Below, in pieces: positions 46,286-58,199 of a stretch of 64,000 nucleotides of DNA (positions are counted from its first letter, which is position 1; each line of letters starts with the position of its first letter). Made by a program: the position numbers and the translations under genes. A model generated the notes under the pieces. It ran no database searches. It was given only the letters and a program-made list of their open reading frames with translations, and was not told where the DNA came from. Origin of the DNA: Homarus americanus (taxonomy: Eukaryota > Arthropoda > Malacostraca > Decapoda > Nephropidae); NCBI RefSeq assembly GCF_018991925.1, contig NW_024727881.1, positions 232,001 to 296,000 of the forward strand. Reading direction: 5' to 3'.

Positions 46286-46990
46286 CTCAACTTAAAGGGT
46301 TAAATCATCGTCCTCAAAGGGTTAAATCATCGTTATGAAAGGGTTAAATCATCGTCATCAAAGGGTTAAATCATCATCCCCAAATGGTTAAATCATCGTC
46401 CTCAAAGGGTTAAATCATCGTCATCAAAGGGTTAAATCATCATCCCCAAATGGTTAAATCATCGTCCTCAAAGGGTTAAATCATCGTCATAAAAGGGTTA
46501 AATCATCATCCTCAAAGGGTTAAATCATCGTTATGAAAGGGTTAAATCGTCGTCCTCAAAGGGTTAAATCATCGTTATGAAAGGGTTAAATCATCGTCAT
46601 CAAAGGGTTAAATCATCATCCTCAAATGGTTAAATCATCGTCCTCAAAGGGTTAAATCATCGTCATAAAAGGGTTAAATCATCATCCTCAAAGGGTTAAA
46701 TCATCGTTATGAAAGGGTTAAATCGTCGTCCTCAAAGGGTTAAATCATCGTTATGAAAGGGTTAAATCATCGTCATCAAAGGGTTAAATCATCATCCTCA
46801 AATGGTTAAATCATCGTCCTCAAAGGGTTAAATCATCGTCATAAAAGGGTTAAATCATCATTCTCAAAGGGTTAAATTATCGTCACCAAAAGGTGAAATC
46901 ATCGTTATCAAAGGGCTAAATCATCATCCTCAAAGGGCTAAATCATCATCCTCAAAGGGTTAAATCATCATCCTCAAAGGGTTAAAAGAC
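46286..46990. repeat. 22-bp minisatellite with 176-bp higher-order repeat
   Basis: About 32 units of AAAGGGTTAAATCATCGTCC plus TC occur with no indels in the centre. Variant units (TTATG, GTCGTCC, ATGG, TCATA endings) recur in the same order every eight units. The GTCGTCC variant is at 46548 and 46724, 176 bp apart (8 x 22). Confidence 0.95.
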
Positions 46991-47129
46991 CTTTATTAGA
47001 GAATATTCAGCACGGCCATAGCGAGTGTGGCCAGATACCCTAGGCCGCCGGTGTGATGGTCGACTGATGGAGGTGTGATGGTGTTTTGATGGAGGGGGGG
47101 AGACTTGAAGGTGGTCCCGCACGACCCCT

Positions 47130-47130
<1 letters not shown>

Positions 47131-47224
<94 letters not shown>
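47131..47224. repeat. (GA)n of about 94 bp
   Basis: Uninterrupted. Confidence 0.95.
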
Positions 47225-47225
<1 letters not shown>

Positions 47226-47926
47226 ATCAACGAATCCTAAACCACCGAAAAATGATAAAACACCCCAAAAAATATCCAAATATAGGCTTATAAAAAATCC
47301 CTACCAAGTTCGAATCCGGGAATGAACGCAAAGCAGCAGGTTCGAAGCTCCCTTATACAGATATTCGGGGGTTCGAACAGGGGGAGGGAGCTCGGTGCCA
47401 CTGAAGGGGGTAAGGAGGGGGGGTGGGAAGAAGAGGACCTTGGCGCCACTGAATGAGAGAGGGAGAGTGGCGCTGGGGGTGTGAAGGGGGAGGAAGGGGT
47501 GAGAGGAGAGGCGGAGGGTTAGGGGAAAGAGTAAAGGGGGGGGTAAAAAAGAGAGTAAGAGAGAGAGTGAGTGAGAGGAGGAGGGAGAGTAGATACGCTA
47601 CCCACTGCTACAATACATCCTGAATCTCACTCTGGCTGGTTCACTGTCTCGATACTGTTTCAAGATTAATAACACTCGAGGACTATTTTCTTTACACTAC
47701 CATCATTCACCATTCAAATACATTCACCAATACTACACTCATTCATTTTCAAGTCAATCCTTATTTCCTACGACGATTTCCCAAGGGAGGAAATTCTCAT
47801 TGAGTCTTACGTTATATTTTGATAATAAAGGAAAATAAAAGCAATTGATTCATGTGTACGGGAGAGTCTTAATGCGGTGATGACGTCATTTTAAACCTGA
47901 TTCTCTGTGTCGTAGCTTAAGTGGGT

Positions 47927-47927
<1 letters not shown>
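47225..47927. other. Unique then G/A-rich sequence
   Basis: AGTTCGAATCCGGG at 47309 resembles a tRNA B box without an A box. G/A-rich 47385-47595; TGACGTCA at 47881-47888. Confidence 0.5.
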
Positions 47928-47965
<38 letters not shown>

Positions 47966-48116
47966 GGGGCCAGGAGTGTGTGTGTGTGGGGGGTCAGAGT
48001 GTGTGTGTGTGTGTATGGGGGGGTCAGAGTGTGTGTGTGTGTGTGTGTGTGTGTATGGGGGTACAGGAGGTGTGTGTGTGTATGGGGGTGTCAGAGTGTG
48101 TGTGTGTGGGGGGGGT

Positions 48117-48170
<54 letters not shown>
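47928..48170. repeat. (GT)n with GGGGGTCAGAGTGTG units
   Basis: Five GT runs are separated by G-rich GGGGTCAGAG motifs. All three frames are open. Confidence 0.95.
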
Positions 48171-48172
<2 letters not shown>

Positions 48173-48379
48173 CCTTAACTAAGACTGATGATCTTATTAA
48201 GCTCTGTGATTGTGTCTTGTGATTAGAGTTAAGATTAGGTGATTAATTCATCTGTGATTTGTCTCCTTAATTGAGTGTGACTAACGCTGTGGTCCTGTCC
48301 CTTTCTCTGGTAATGGCACAGTTCTTCCCGCTGCATGACTTAACCCCTCCCCCCACCCCCGCTGTGGTGTGTCGTGCCC

Positions 48380-48560
48380 TAGTATAATCGGGACATCTTA
48401 TTCAACTCCCGACTGGATTCCTCGTCGTGGCTGTTATTCGATTCTTGATTTAATCGGGACAGTCAATTACCGAAACTGTAATTTTCTCCCCACACACTCT
48501 CTTCTGAACCGATCCATTTTGTAATCGGGACAATAAATTGAAGTTCGATTTCAATTCTCC
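48380..48560. repeat. Decayed repeat with TAATCGGGACA
   Basis: TAATCGGGACA occurs near 48383, 48452 and 48519, about 68 bp apart, with partly similar flanks. Confidence 0.6.
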
Positions 48561-48672
48561 ATTGCAATTTACAGACGCGTTCGTAAATGATTTGGGATTT
48601 TACGTAAATTCAGCAGTTCGTAAATAACGGAGGTCTCAGCTGAACTCTCCCCCGGTACGTGTCTTAATGGTG

Positions 48673-48673
<1 letters not shown>

Positions 48674-48725
<52 letters not shown>
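48674..48725. repeat. (CA)n microsatellite
   Basis: A pure run of 26 units. Confidence 0.95.
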
Positions 48726-48727
<2 letters not shown>

Positions 48728-49131
48728 ACTATAGGCGTATAACTTATAAGTATACAACAACATGTAGATATAACTCAAGAGATATGCCAATACAATTGTA
48801 ATTTACTATTATACTATACGGGGTTATAACTTTTAAGTATAGGCCTACTTTATGAGCCTATAACGCTGATTATACGACACTTACCCGGTATATCTTGACT
48901 ATATAGAGCCATAACTTAAACTTTAGTTACTTAAGACTTACGCCTTTCCCAAATCGACTTAAAACTTTAATTTATCTTGTATGTAATAACTTATAATATA
49001 TACTCCATATAATTATAACATTATATACTATGAGCATATAACTTAGTATACTTTAAGGTTATACTTAATATACAAATATAACGACCTATAATCTATACAT
49101 ATATATATAATTCAAGGTTATACTACGTCCT

Positions 49132-49134
<3 letters not shown>
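48726..49134. other. AT-rich stretch with TATAACTTATAAGTATA motifs
   Basis: Irregular repeats of TATAACTTA/AGTATA suggest an eroded satellite. No gene is seen. Confidence 0.5.

Positions 49135-49207
<73 letters not shown>
49135..49207. repeat. (CA)n microsatellite
   Basis: A pure run of 36 units. Confidence 0.95.
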
Positions 49208-49209
<2 letters not shown>

Positions 49210-49289
49210 AATTAGAATTCACAGGAAGTTTTATTTCCAGTATAAACTAGGTCTTATCGCCTCGCCTGCTGACTTATGGTGAATATTTA

Positions 49290-49505
49290 TGATTGGGCTG
49301 TTGTTGTATTCCCAGGACGAGCTACACCAATTGTTTTGTATTCCTTTGATGAGCTAGGAAGGCTTATCCATAACCCTAAGATGAACTAAATAGATTCGGT
49401 TTATTCCCAGGATAATCTAGAAAGGCTGTTCATAATTTCAGGATGAACTAGATAGATTCGGTTTATTGCCCAGGATGAAGGAGGAGACTTAAGTTGTATT
49501 CCCAG
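49290..49505. repeat. Decayed repeat (TATTCCCAGGATGAACTAGA)
   Basis: Three to four diverged copies of about 60 bp share TTCCCAGGA, GATGARCTA and AGATTCGGTTTATT. Confidence 0.65.
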
Positions 49506-49654
49506 GAGGATGGAGACCCCCCCCCCCCAGGAGACTACATTAACCAGGACGCCAACGAGACTACGACAGACAGACAATAAAAAGCGTAGGAGTCTGGAAT
49601 ACCAAGATGGCTGCCAGTTGGTTAACGCTGGGTAGGATGCTGACTTTCTTTGTG

Positions 49655-50460
49655 GGGGGGACGGGGAGGGGAGGGGGAGAAGGAGAGGGGAGAAGGGAGG
49701 GGAGGGGAGTAAGGGGAAAAGGGGAGACAGAAGGGTGGGAGAGAACAAGGGGGGTTAGGGAGGAGGGATGAGTGAGAGAAGGAGGGGTAGGAGGAAGGGG
49801 AAACTAGGGATAGGGATAAGTAAAGGGTTAGGGAGGGAGGGATAGGAAAGACGGTGAGAGGAGGGAGGAAGGCAAGGAATCAGGGAGGGGGGAGGGAGTA
49901 TGGAGAGAGGGGAAGAGAGAGGGGGTTAAAGAGTGGAGGAGGAGAGAGAAAATAAAGGGTGGAAGGAGAGGGAGAGAGAGAGAGAGAGAAGGGGGTTGAG
50001 GAGTGGAGGGAGAGAGCAGTGACGCGTTGCTTCTGCTATGTGGTGTCCAGAAAAGAGCGGGAGGGAGAGGGAGTGGAAGGGAGAGGGAGGGAGAGGGAGG
50101 GTGAGGGGGCTTAATTTACGAGAGCTGGGTGACGCCAGGACTTGGCTTGGCCGTGTGCCATCCCCCTTCCGCTTCTCCCTCTCCCTCCATCTCTCTCCCT
50201 TCCTCCCTCTCTCTCCACTTCTCTCTCTCTCTCTCTCTTTTTCCTTCCCCTCACTCATTATTTCCTTCTCTCTTTCTATCTTCCTTCATCGTCTTCTATC
50301 GCTCTTCCTCTAACTTTCACCCTCCTCTTCCTCCCTCACCCACCCGCTCCCTTCCTCATCCTTTCTCCCTCCACACACTCATGCCCTCCCTTCCTCCCAC
50401 ACTCTCCCACACTCACCCTTTACCCCCACTTCTCCCTTCCCCTTTCACCTTTTATCGCCT
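49655..50460. repeat. Polypurine block followed by polypyrimidine block
   Basis: Plus-strand G/A dominates to about 50110 and C/T dominates from about 50160 to 50460. The 50-bp turn (50115-50160) is mixed sequence. Confidence 0.85.
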
Positions 50461-50625
50461 CTTCAAGAATTATCACATTATCCGCCAACTAAATAATCCG
50501 AACCCAAGGATATAATTCGCCAGACTACCAGATTATTCTCAAAGATACTGATAATTCGGAATAATCTGCCTTAGAATAAATAAATTCAAAAGTTTATTAG
50601 TTTTAATTTATTTTATATATTTTTG

Positions 50626-50627
50626 GG

Positions 50628-50664
<37 letters not shown>

Positions 50665-50790
50665 TTATTCTTATTCTTATTCTTATTCTTATTCTTATTC
50701 TTATTCTTATTATTATTATTATTATTATTTTTTTTTTTTACTATTATTATTACAAGTTATTATTATTATTTTTATTTATTATTATTATTA
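50626..50790. repeat. (ATT)n/(CTTATT)n compound
   Basis: ATT runs flank eight CTTATT hexamers. Confidence 0.95.
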
Positions 50791-51008
50791 TTTGCGGGAT
50801 TTATTTTGCCCGGAGAGTAAATATGAAATAAATAGCAAAACAGCTAAGAAGAAAAACTATTACCAAGAACAAGGACAGAGATAAGATTTTATGAGGAGAA
50901 GCAAAAACAAACACACACACACACACACCAAGACTCGGTTAAAGACAAAAAAACACATTGTGCTAAAATTAACGCCAGATTTGGATGTATAACTTTTCGT
51001 AATAAATG

Positions 51009-51011
<3 letters not shown>

Positions 51012-51056
<45 letters not shown>
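51012..51056. repeat. (GA)n microsatellite
   Basis: A pure run of 22 units. Confidence 0.95.
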
Positions 51057-51058
<2 letters not shown>

Positions 51059-51394
51059 AATACTCTAAATGATCTGGTCTGTAAATATTTATATAATTAA
51101 ACAATAAAAGTAAAACTATACATCAAACACGACTGGTCACTGAGGATTAAATACAATATAATAAAAAAAGTTTGTATTTTGAGTGTACAAAACGCTACAG
51201 GATGCCGTGGGATCCTCTAGATGCTGCGGGATATTTTGGGAGGCCGTAGGACGCCTTCAAACGATGTAGGATAGTTTAGGACGCCGTAGGATGCCTCCTT
51301 AACACAGAAGCAAGGGGCCTCCTGCCCACACTAGTGGCATTCTCTCCCCCTCGTTACACACACGCGAACACCACTGAGGCCTCCCTCTCCCGCC

Positions 51395-51800
51395 CACCCA
51401 CCTCTCCCACCTACCTGCATACTTCTTCCACCCACCCACCTCTCCTACCTACCTACCCACCCACCTACTTCTTACACCCACCTACCTACCTCTCACACCT
51501 ACCTACCTCTCCCTATCTATCTACTTCTCCCTCACTACCTCCCTCCCACATATATCTACCTTTTGCTCCCCTGCACACCTGTACACTCTCTCCACACCTC
51601 ACACATCTGCCTCCTGTCTGTAAACATTCTGTCATGTCTTTTTTTATATTCGTTTATCGGTCTGTTTATGTCTGTTTCCTCTCGCATTCCTTCTCATCTC
51701 TCACGTCACTCACGTCACTCACTCACTCACTCACTCACGCACTCACTCACTCACGCACTCACTCACGCACTCACTCACGCACTCACTCACATCTCACGTC
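51395..51800. repeat. CCACCTACC and CACTCACG repeats
   Basis: C-rich CCTACCTACC/CCCACC units to 51560. After a more mixed stretch, ACTCACTCACGC units span 51700-51795. Confidence 0.8.
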
Positions 51801-52173
51801 CCATAATCCCCCAATCCCTCTTATACTTGACTAAATCGCCCAATCCTTACGACACCTACATATGAATCCCACCCTCCTCGAATCCAGTACCTAAACCTCC
51901 TCTATTTATCCACTAGCCTCCAATCCTTATCATCCCTATTCAACGCCAACGCAATCTCTCGTCCAAAGCCAACGTACCTCCTCCTCCAACACCCACAATC
52001 TCCACTTGTCCTTCATTCCTTTCAACATTAACCCTTACGTAATCATCCCTCCTCCAAGATCCCCCCACCAACGCCTACGCAATCCTCCTCCTCCAACGCC
52101 TCCATGTGGGTCGATAGCGTCATCTCGATTGTCATTTGTTATGCAGACACGGCCTCCTGGGAGTTGTCAGGAG
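51801..52173. other. C-rich sequence with CCAACGC..CTCCTCC motifs
   Basis: Three to four diverged copies of CCAACGCCTACGCAATC/CTCCTCCTCCAAC lie upstream of the candidate promoter. Confidence 0.5.
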
Positions 52174-52230
52174 TTACGTCACGTCACCTATATAAATCCG
52201 GGATACCAGGGGGCGGAGGTGGCACTCTTC
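52174..52230 (+). promoter_or_regulatory. Candidate core promoter: two ACGTCA boxes plus TATATAAA
   Basis: TTACGTCACGTCACC (52174-52188) holds two CRE-type ACGTCA half-sites. TATATAAAT (52189-52197) follows at once, and GCACTCTTC lies about 30 bp downstream (52222) where an initiator would be. The local sequence is non-repetitive and GC-richer than its flanks. The first downstream ATG (52269) opens only a 75-codon purine-run frame that looks non-coding, so no gene is tied to it. Confidence 0.35.
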
Positions 52231-52974
52231 CCCTGTCCGGGCTAGTGTCAACAGTGGTGGCTCCCGCGATGACCACTAAGGGGGGGTTAAGAGAGAAGGG
52301 CGTTATGAGAGTATGGATGAGAGGAGAGAGAGAGAGGGTAAGGGAGAAAGAGGTTATGGAATTAGGGAGGAAAGAGAGAGAGAGAGAGTGTGTGTGTAAG
52401 AGGGATGGGGATAGGGGAAAAGGGAGAGAGGGAAATTGGGTTATACGAATAGGGATAATGAGACGAGAAGGGAGGATAAAGGGGCTATGGGATTAGGATG
52501 AGGGAGACGGGTCAAGAGGGTAATGGGAGGAAGGAGAAAGGAGAGAGTAGGGAAAGGAGAGGGCGAGAGGGGAATGGTTTAACTAGAAACGGATAAGAAA
52601 GTTGGAGGAGAATGGGGAGAAAGGAGAAGGAGGATGAGAAGGTGAAAGAGAATCAAATTAGGAAAAATTCGAAGGAGGGAAGAACCAAGGTAGAACCGTG
52701 AAAGAAAAACCACAATAAAAACAGAGAAGAACTAAATAACTAACAGCGAACAAAATAGGGAAGAACCACGAACCGACGAAGAACCACGAACAAGGGAAGG
52801 AAAGAACCGCAAATGAACCGCAGATGAAGGAGGAATCCGCAGGAGAGAGAGAGAGAACCGCAGGTCTTTCAGGGAGTAATGGGCTGAACCGCCTCACAAA
52901 CCCTCATCCGGATTTACTCTGAACTCCACCTCCTTCTCCAACTATTTCTCTATTTATTTGTGTACCTCCTTGTT
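52231..52974. other. Purine-rich then mixed sequence
   Basis: G/A-rich 52305-52650, then degenerate GAACCACGAA/GAACCGCAAATGA units to 52870. No gene is seen. Confidence 0.6.
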
Positions 52975-53001
52975 TCTCTCTCTCTCTCTCTCGTTATTCC
53001 T

Positions 53002-53045
<44 letters not shown>
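52975..53045. repeat. (TC)n, two blocks
   Basis: Two TC runs separated by GTTATTCCTTAT. Confidence 0.95.
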
Positions 53046-53048
<3 letters not shown>

Positions 53049-53145
53049 GGATTTTTAATAACCTGTCTATCTGTTACGCGTCTAACATTTCCCTTTATCT
53101 TCATTTTTTTTTTAATTATCATTCACTTTATTCAATTATGTCGTC

Positions 53146-53330
53146 ACCTAACCTAACGCGACCCAACTTAACCTAACTTATCTAATCTACCCAAAACTGA
53201 CATAACCAAGCAGAGCCTAACTTAAAACCACCTCACCCAACCCAACGAAGCCTAACCTGACTTAAAATAACACCAATTTAACCTAACCTAACCTAACCTA
53301 ACCTAACCTAACCTAACCTAACCTAACCTT
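53146..53330 (-). repeat. Interstitial (CCTAA)n
   Basis: A clean block of ten CCTAA units (53281-53330) follows about 130 bp of decayed units. The orientation is opposite to the blocks at 15.6 and 37.2 kb. Confidence 0.9.
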
Positions 53331-54047
53331 TTAATCAAGAATATTCAAGGAACACGACAAACACAGTGTTACAAGAGATGAACATATCATGACGTCATAA
53401 ACCAACTTCCACGCAACAGCTACGGTTACAACCCGTGTCAGGTCGTTCCAATGTCAAGTATTTCACAGCTTGTTAGTCAACAGTTGTTCGGAACGACCCC
53501 CAATCGATGCGCTTCGGAGCGTCGTGTAAGTGGTTTGTTTGCTTCATAACAAGATATTGGGTGATTCAAGTTTCAAGGATGGGATGTTGTTCGCTGATTC
53601 ATCCAATTAGATGGCGAAAAATCTTACCAGTTATATATTTATGCGATACATTTGTCTAAACATTTCCTAAACCTGTATAATAAACACCGAGTTTACTACA
53701 GTGTGTCCTGAGGCATGGCGTCTACTTTATGTTTATTTGGAATCATTTACGTACATAACGAAAATCTTATTTATTTGGTTTCTCTGAAGGTATCCTCCCC
53801 CCCCCTAGCTTATTTCACCTGAGGATCAAACACCCTAACACTACCTGGGAGGGGGGGGGGGACTAGGTTTGATTTGGTTAGGTTAAATTTGGCTCAGTTA
53901 GCGTTAGTGTGTAATAAACTGAAGGAGTTCCGGATTACTTTATTTACATTCACGTCGTTGAGGTTAATTACCAGAGTTTAGTCACGTGGATGAGACGGAG
54001 TTACTGACGCTCGAGATCAAATGACGTGTGATCAATGCTTAACTCTC
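53331..54047. other. Unique sequence, nothing recognised
   Basis: TGACGTCATAAAC at 53390-53402; CGGAACGACC and GCGCTTCGGAGCG short inverted repeats near 53500. No gene is seen. Confidence 0.6.
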
Positions 54048-54620
54048 AGGTTCAACTCCCTGAATCAGTGATACTGTCTCACTTAGGCTCACAGTTCCTG
54101 ATCCATCGCTGAAGAGAAAAAACCATGCCTCATTTTTCGAAAATTCTGAAAAGAAAATCAAAACCTGATCCTTGAGTTCGAATACTTAGGTCCGAAGGTT
54201 ATCTTGTGTTTAGTGTAATAAATAATTGTATTAAAAAAAGTTACGGTAGTCGGTTCAACCTCTTGGCTTCAAACACGTCAGATATACTTTCTTTCAGTAC
54301 CACATTTTCCGAAAAGAAACTCCAAACAGAAAGTTTCGAGTTCGAAGCCTTGGGTCCGAAGCTTCAGTGACACATTTCTTTTAGCTTCAGTAATAAATTC
54401 CATCTCAGTTTCAAAACTTACTTGGAAGGGAATCAAGATGCAAAACCCTTGGGTTCGACTCCTTGGGTACGAAGCCTCAGTGATATATTTCTGTCCTAAA
54501 TTTCCTTTAACTTCAAAGATAAACTCTTAATTCCACCATTTCCTGGGGAGAAACTCAACCCCACCCCCCCCCCCAAAATAAATCCACGGGTTCGACTCTC
54601 TGGGTTCGAAGCTTTAGTGT
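54048..54620. repeat. Decayed tandem repeat with GGGTTCGACTCCTTGGGT
   Basis: Five diverged units begin near 54048, 54174, 54339, 54451 and 54588. Shared blocks are CATTTTYCGAAAAGAAA, GGGTTCGANYCCTTGGGT, CGAAGCTTCAGTGA and ATATTTCT. Spacing of 112-165 bp shows an old array with indels. Confidence 0.75.
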
Positions 54621-54759
54621 GAGGTAGTGAACCTTTGTGGGTGTGGTGTGGAGGAGGTCGCTGCGTGGTGTCTCTCTCTCCCCGACCGTCGTTGCTCAAG
54701 TTTATGTTCCTAACTCCGGGTCGTAAAGGAGGGCTGTTTAGTTCCAGGAGAGAACTTAC

Positions 54760-54860
54760 CAGCCATTACATGAACCAGATTTATAAGATGAGAGGATAAA
54801 AAAGCGTCAGATGGCGGGTTTCCTGTGGTGGGAGTCCGGCTACACTGACCAAGACATGAA
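54760..54860 (-). CDS. Possible 5' exon with strong splice donor, minus strand
   Basis: On the minus strand, ATGGCTG is followed directly by GTAAGT (donor at 54759-54754), a consensus donor. Upstream is non-repetitive sequence with CCGCCATCT. The coding part would be only M-A-G before the splice. There is no homology or downstream exon evidence. Confidence 0.12.
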
Positions 54861-55598
54861 TCATTATAAAACAAATATCTTGACAACAAAATCAAACCGA
54901 ATTTATAAACAACTTCAGTGCGTTCGAATCAGTCTCGTAATCCCCTTATGAAAACATGGCGTCGATATAAAAAAACTGCTCTGAATAATGAAAAAATAAC
55001 AATAATAAAAAAATAATATCTTACAAAAGTCGAATTATTTGTCCCATTATAAAAAAAAATCAAGATAATTTTATTGTTTTCTTCTCATCTCTATACTTCT
55101 CTCTGCCTTTCTCTCGCTTTCTTTCTTCCATCTACTTCTTTTTTTTCCTCCCATTCCCTAATTTATCTCTGTCTCCTCTCATCCATCTCTCTCTTTAGTC
55201 CTTTTCTTGACACACTCATTCACTCTCCCTCCCTCTCACTCTGTCTTCCCCATCTCCTACCTTCCGCCTCTCTCTCTCTCTTCTTCATTGTCAATCGTTA
55301 TTTTTCTTTCCACACAACTTTATCCATCTATATCCACTGCTACCGTTTACATCTATAGTGTGTTGCATTATGTCTTCCTCTCTACAACTTTATTCAATTG
55401 TTTCTACTTCACCAATTCTCTTTCTGTGTCTTAAATATCATTATCACTATTCTATCTATCTCCTTTCTTTTATCCATTTCCATCTACTTCTACGATTTTC
55501 TATATACTTCCTAAATCTTGTCATTATCATTAGTTTTCACCTCTACACATTTTTATTCATCTATGAGCACTTCTACGATTTTGTTTTTTGTAAACTCC

Positions 55599-55601
<3 letters not shown>

Positions 55602-55630
<29 letters not shown>
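55602..55630. repeat. (ATT)n microsatellite
   Basis: About nine units. Confidence 0.9.
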
Positions 55631-55632
<2 letters not shown>

Positions 55633-55895
55633 ACACTATGTCTCTTCCTGTTATATCCATTCTTTTCACTCTATACAGCTCTATCCATGCATGTATGTAT
55701 GTATGCAATGTATGATCCATCATTACTTATTACCTGTTTCTCAATTACACACCTTCACACACCTGTACTTAGTATGAACGACAAGGTAAAACATCATTCA
55801 ATCATACACAGGTAAAACAGGTACACCCAATCAACACCTATCGCCTGTTATGTCTTTTTCCCTACTGTTTAGTCCCCTTTCTACACACCACCACC

Positions 55896-55968
55896 ACGTC
55901 TGACTGTAGGGCGGCTCAGGCTACAGTAAACCACGTCTGACTGTAGGGCGGCTCAGGCTACAGTAACT
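55896..55968. repeat. About 37-bp direct duplication
   Basis: CCACGTCTGACTGTAGGGCG plus GCTCAGGCTACAGTAA occurs twice head to tail without mismatch. Confidence 0.9.
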
Positions 55969-56085
55969 CCAAGCCAAACACTGAGGTCTATGAATATTCA
56001 GCCTCTGTACACTGTCTATATACCGTAGTTGAGGCTAACTGCTTCTATATCTCAGATTGATGTGTAAGTTTGGTCTGATCGAGAG

Positions 56086-56088
<3 letters not shown>

Positions 56089-56177
<89 letters not shown>
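56089..56177. repeat. (GT)n microsatellite
   Basis: A pure run of 44 units. Confidence 0.95.
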
Positions 56178-56178
<1 letters not shown>

Positions 56179-56305
56179 TTTATAGTAGTATATAATTTGC
56201 TTTGTTAATTTGTAGGTTTGATGCCTCTCTCTCGCAAGAATTTTAATTATTTATTGGATCACCTGAAGATGAGACACCCCAGCTTATTTAACCTGATGAT
56301 TAAGC

Positions 56306-56468
56306 ACCACAATCCTAACCTAACGAAACCTAACCTAACCTAACCAAACTTAACCTAACCAAACTTAACCTAACCAACCATACCCTAATCAAACATAACC
56401 TAATGAAACATAACCTAACCTAAGCAAACATAACCTAACCTAACCTAACCTAACCTAACCAAACCTAA
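56306..56468 (-). repeat. Interstitial (CCTAA)n with CCAAAC variants
   Basis: About 30 units; CCTAACCAAACTTAA blocks show local re-duplication of variants. Confidence 0.9.
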
Positions 56469-56668
56469 CTGCTATATACAGTACTGTTATTAGAATATGA
56501 CAGTAAAATGACAGACCAAATTTTACATTTTTTGGTCTGTCTTTTATTGCGACAATCTGTTCGTCTGTCTGATTGTCTGTCATTCTGTCACTGATGTCTG
56601 TTTGTTTCTGTATTTTCGGACGGGTATCAATTTGGTCTTGTAAATAAACAGAAAAATATAAACAAATC

Positions 56669-56669
<1 letters not shown>

Positions 56670-56722
<53 letters not shown>
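56670..56722. repeat. (GA)n microsatellite
   Basis: One AAAG interruption. Confidence 0.95.
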
Positions 56723-56954
56723 CCCAACTCTCCTATCTCTTTAAATAAAACACATATACTCGAAGCCTCCACGTGAGTCTCTCCTGGGAAGACTCTCACA
56801 CATGACTCTTATGACAGGCAGACACATCTCACTCATGGGAGCCTTCCATGTGAGGCTCTTCTGGAGGAGGCTCATGGCAGGGTCAGGGAGCGCCAGGAGC
56901 CTTAACACTCCACTATCTACATTTTATTGGTCATTCTTTCCTGTTATCTTGAGG
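56723..56954. other. Unique sequence with a diverged duplication
   Basis: CTCCACGTGAGTCTCTCCTG and CTTCCATGTGAGGCTCTTCT, about 75 bp apart, look like old copies of one unit. No gene is seen. Confidence 0.5.
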
Positions 56955-57300
56955 GACAAGTGTGTGAGGGGGAGGGGGGAGGAGGGGGAGGGTGAGGGGG
57001 GAGGGTGAGGGAAGGAAAGTGGGGTGTGGTAAGCATGTTAGGGTGGGAGGGAAAGAAGGGTATAAAAACAGGAAACGGAGGAGGAAGAAGAGAGGGAGGA
57101 AGGGAGAATGGAGAAAGGAGGGAAAGAGGAGAGAAGGAATGAAGAAAGGAAGGAGGAAGGGAGGGAAAAGGACGGAAAGAGTAATGGGAGGGGGAGGGTG
57201 AGGGAAGAGAAAAGAGGAAAGAGGGAAGGGAAAGGGTAGTAGAAGAAGAAAGACTGAAGGGGGTGGGAGAAGGGGGAAGGGAGGGAAAGGGGATGAGGAA
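56955..57300. repeat. Polypurine tract
   Basis: Almost entirely G/A on the plus strand (GGAGGGAAAG motifs), directly before a (CA)n run. Confidence 0.85.
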
Positions 57301-57330
57301 CGAGGTGGTGTAGGATTGTGTGATGGTATT

Positions 57331-57332
<2 letters not shown>

Positions 57333-57378
<46 letters not shown>
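57333..57378. repeat. (CA)n microsatellite
   Basis: A pure run of 23 units. Confidence 0.95.
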
Positions 57379-57381
<3 letters not shown>

Positions 57382-57495
57382 CTTAATAGGAGGGTGCATG
57401 TTGAGGTCCCTGGAGCCGACTTCGCTTTATCAACCAGCAGTCGCCAGGGTACCACGCACCGCTGTCACTACTGTGTAGATCTGTGTCAGGCAAGA

Positions 57496-57637
<142 letters not shown>

Positions 57638-57720
57638 GATTTATTTGTTCTCAGAGGAAGTGATTGTACGCCCTTTATGGTATTAATAATCAACTAATGA
57701 GAATAGTCCTAAATATACGA

Positions 57721-57930
<210 letters not shown>

Positions 57931-58135
57931 GCCAGGGTGAAGGTGGCCAGGGTAAAGGTGGCCAGGGTAAAAGTGGCCAGGGTAAGGGTGGATAGGTGTG
58001 AGGGTGGATAGGGTGTGTATGGCCAGGGTGAGGTGACCAAGGTAAGTTTGGCCTGGGTGAGGTGGCCAGGGTAGGGATGGCCAGGGTGAGGATGGCCAGG
58101 GTGAGGATGGCTAGGGTGAGGTGGCCAGGGTGATG
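57931..58135. repeat. GTGGCCAGGGTGAAG minisatellite
   Basis: About 13 units of 12-17 bp (GGCCAGGGTRARG) lie next to the (AAT)n tract. Confidence 0.9.
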
Positions 58136-58199
58136 GGGTGTGAGTGACCAATAGCAATAAACCAGGACAACTTCAGCCGAACCTTCCCATCAACTTTTC

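Larger units (their letters stand above)
54861..56088. other. AT-rich then pyrimidine-rich sequence
   Basis: C/T-rich 55075-55560. The open frames (for example 55358-55777) are low-complexity and unrecognised. Confidence 0.6.

Noticed and set aside
47309..47350. tRNA or SINE at AGTTCGAATCCGGG
   Set aside because: B-box-like only; no A box or SINE body before or after.
53281..53330. Chromosome end
   Set aside because: Only ten CCTAA units with ordinary sequence on both sides, so it is interstitial.
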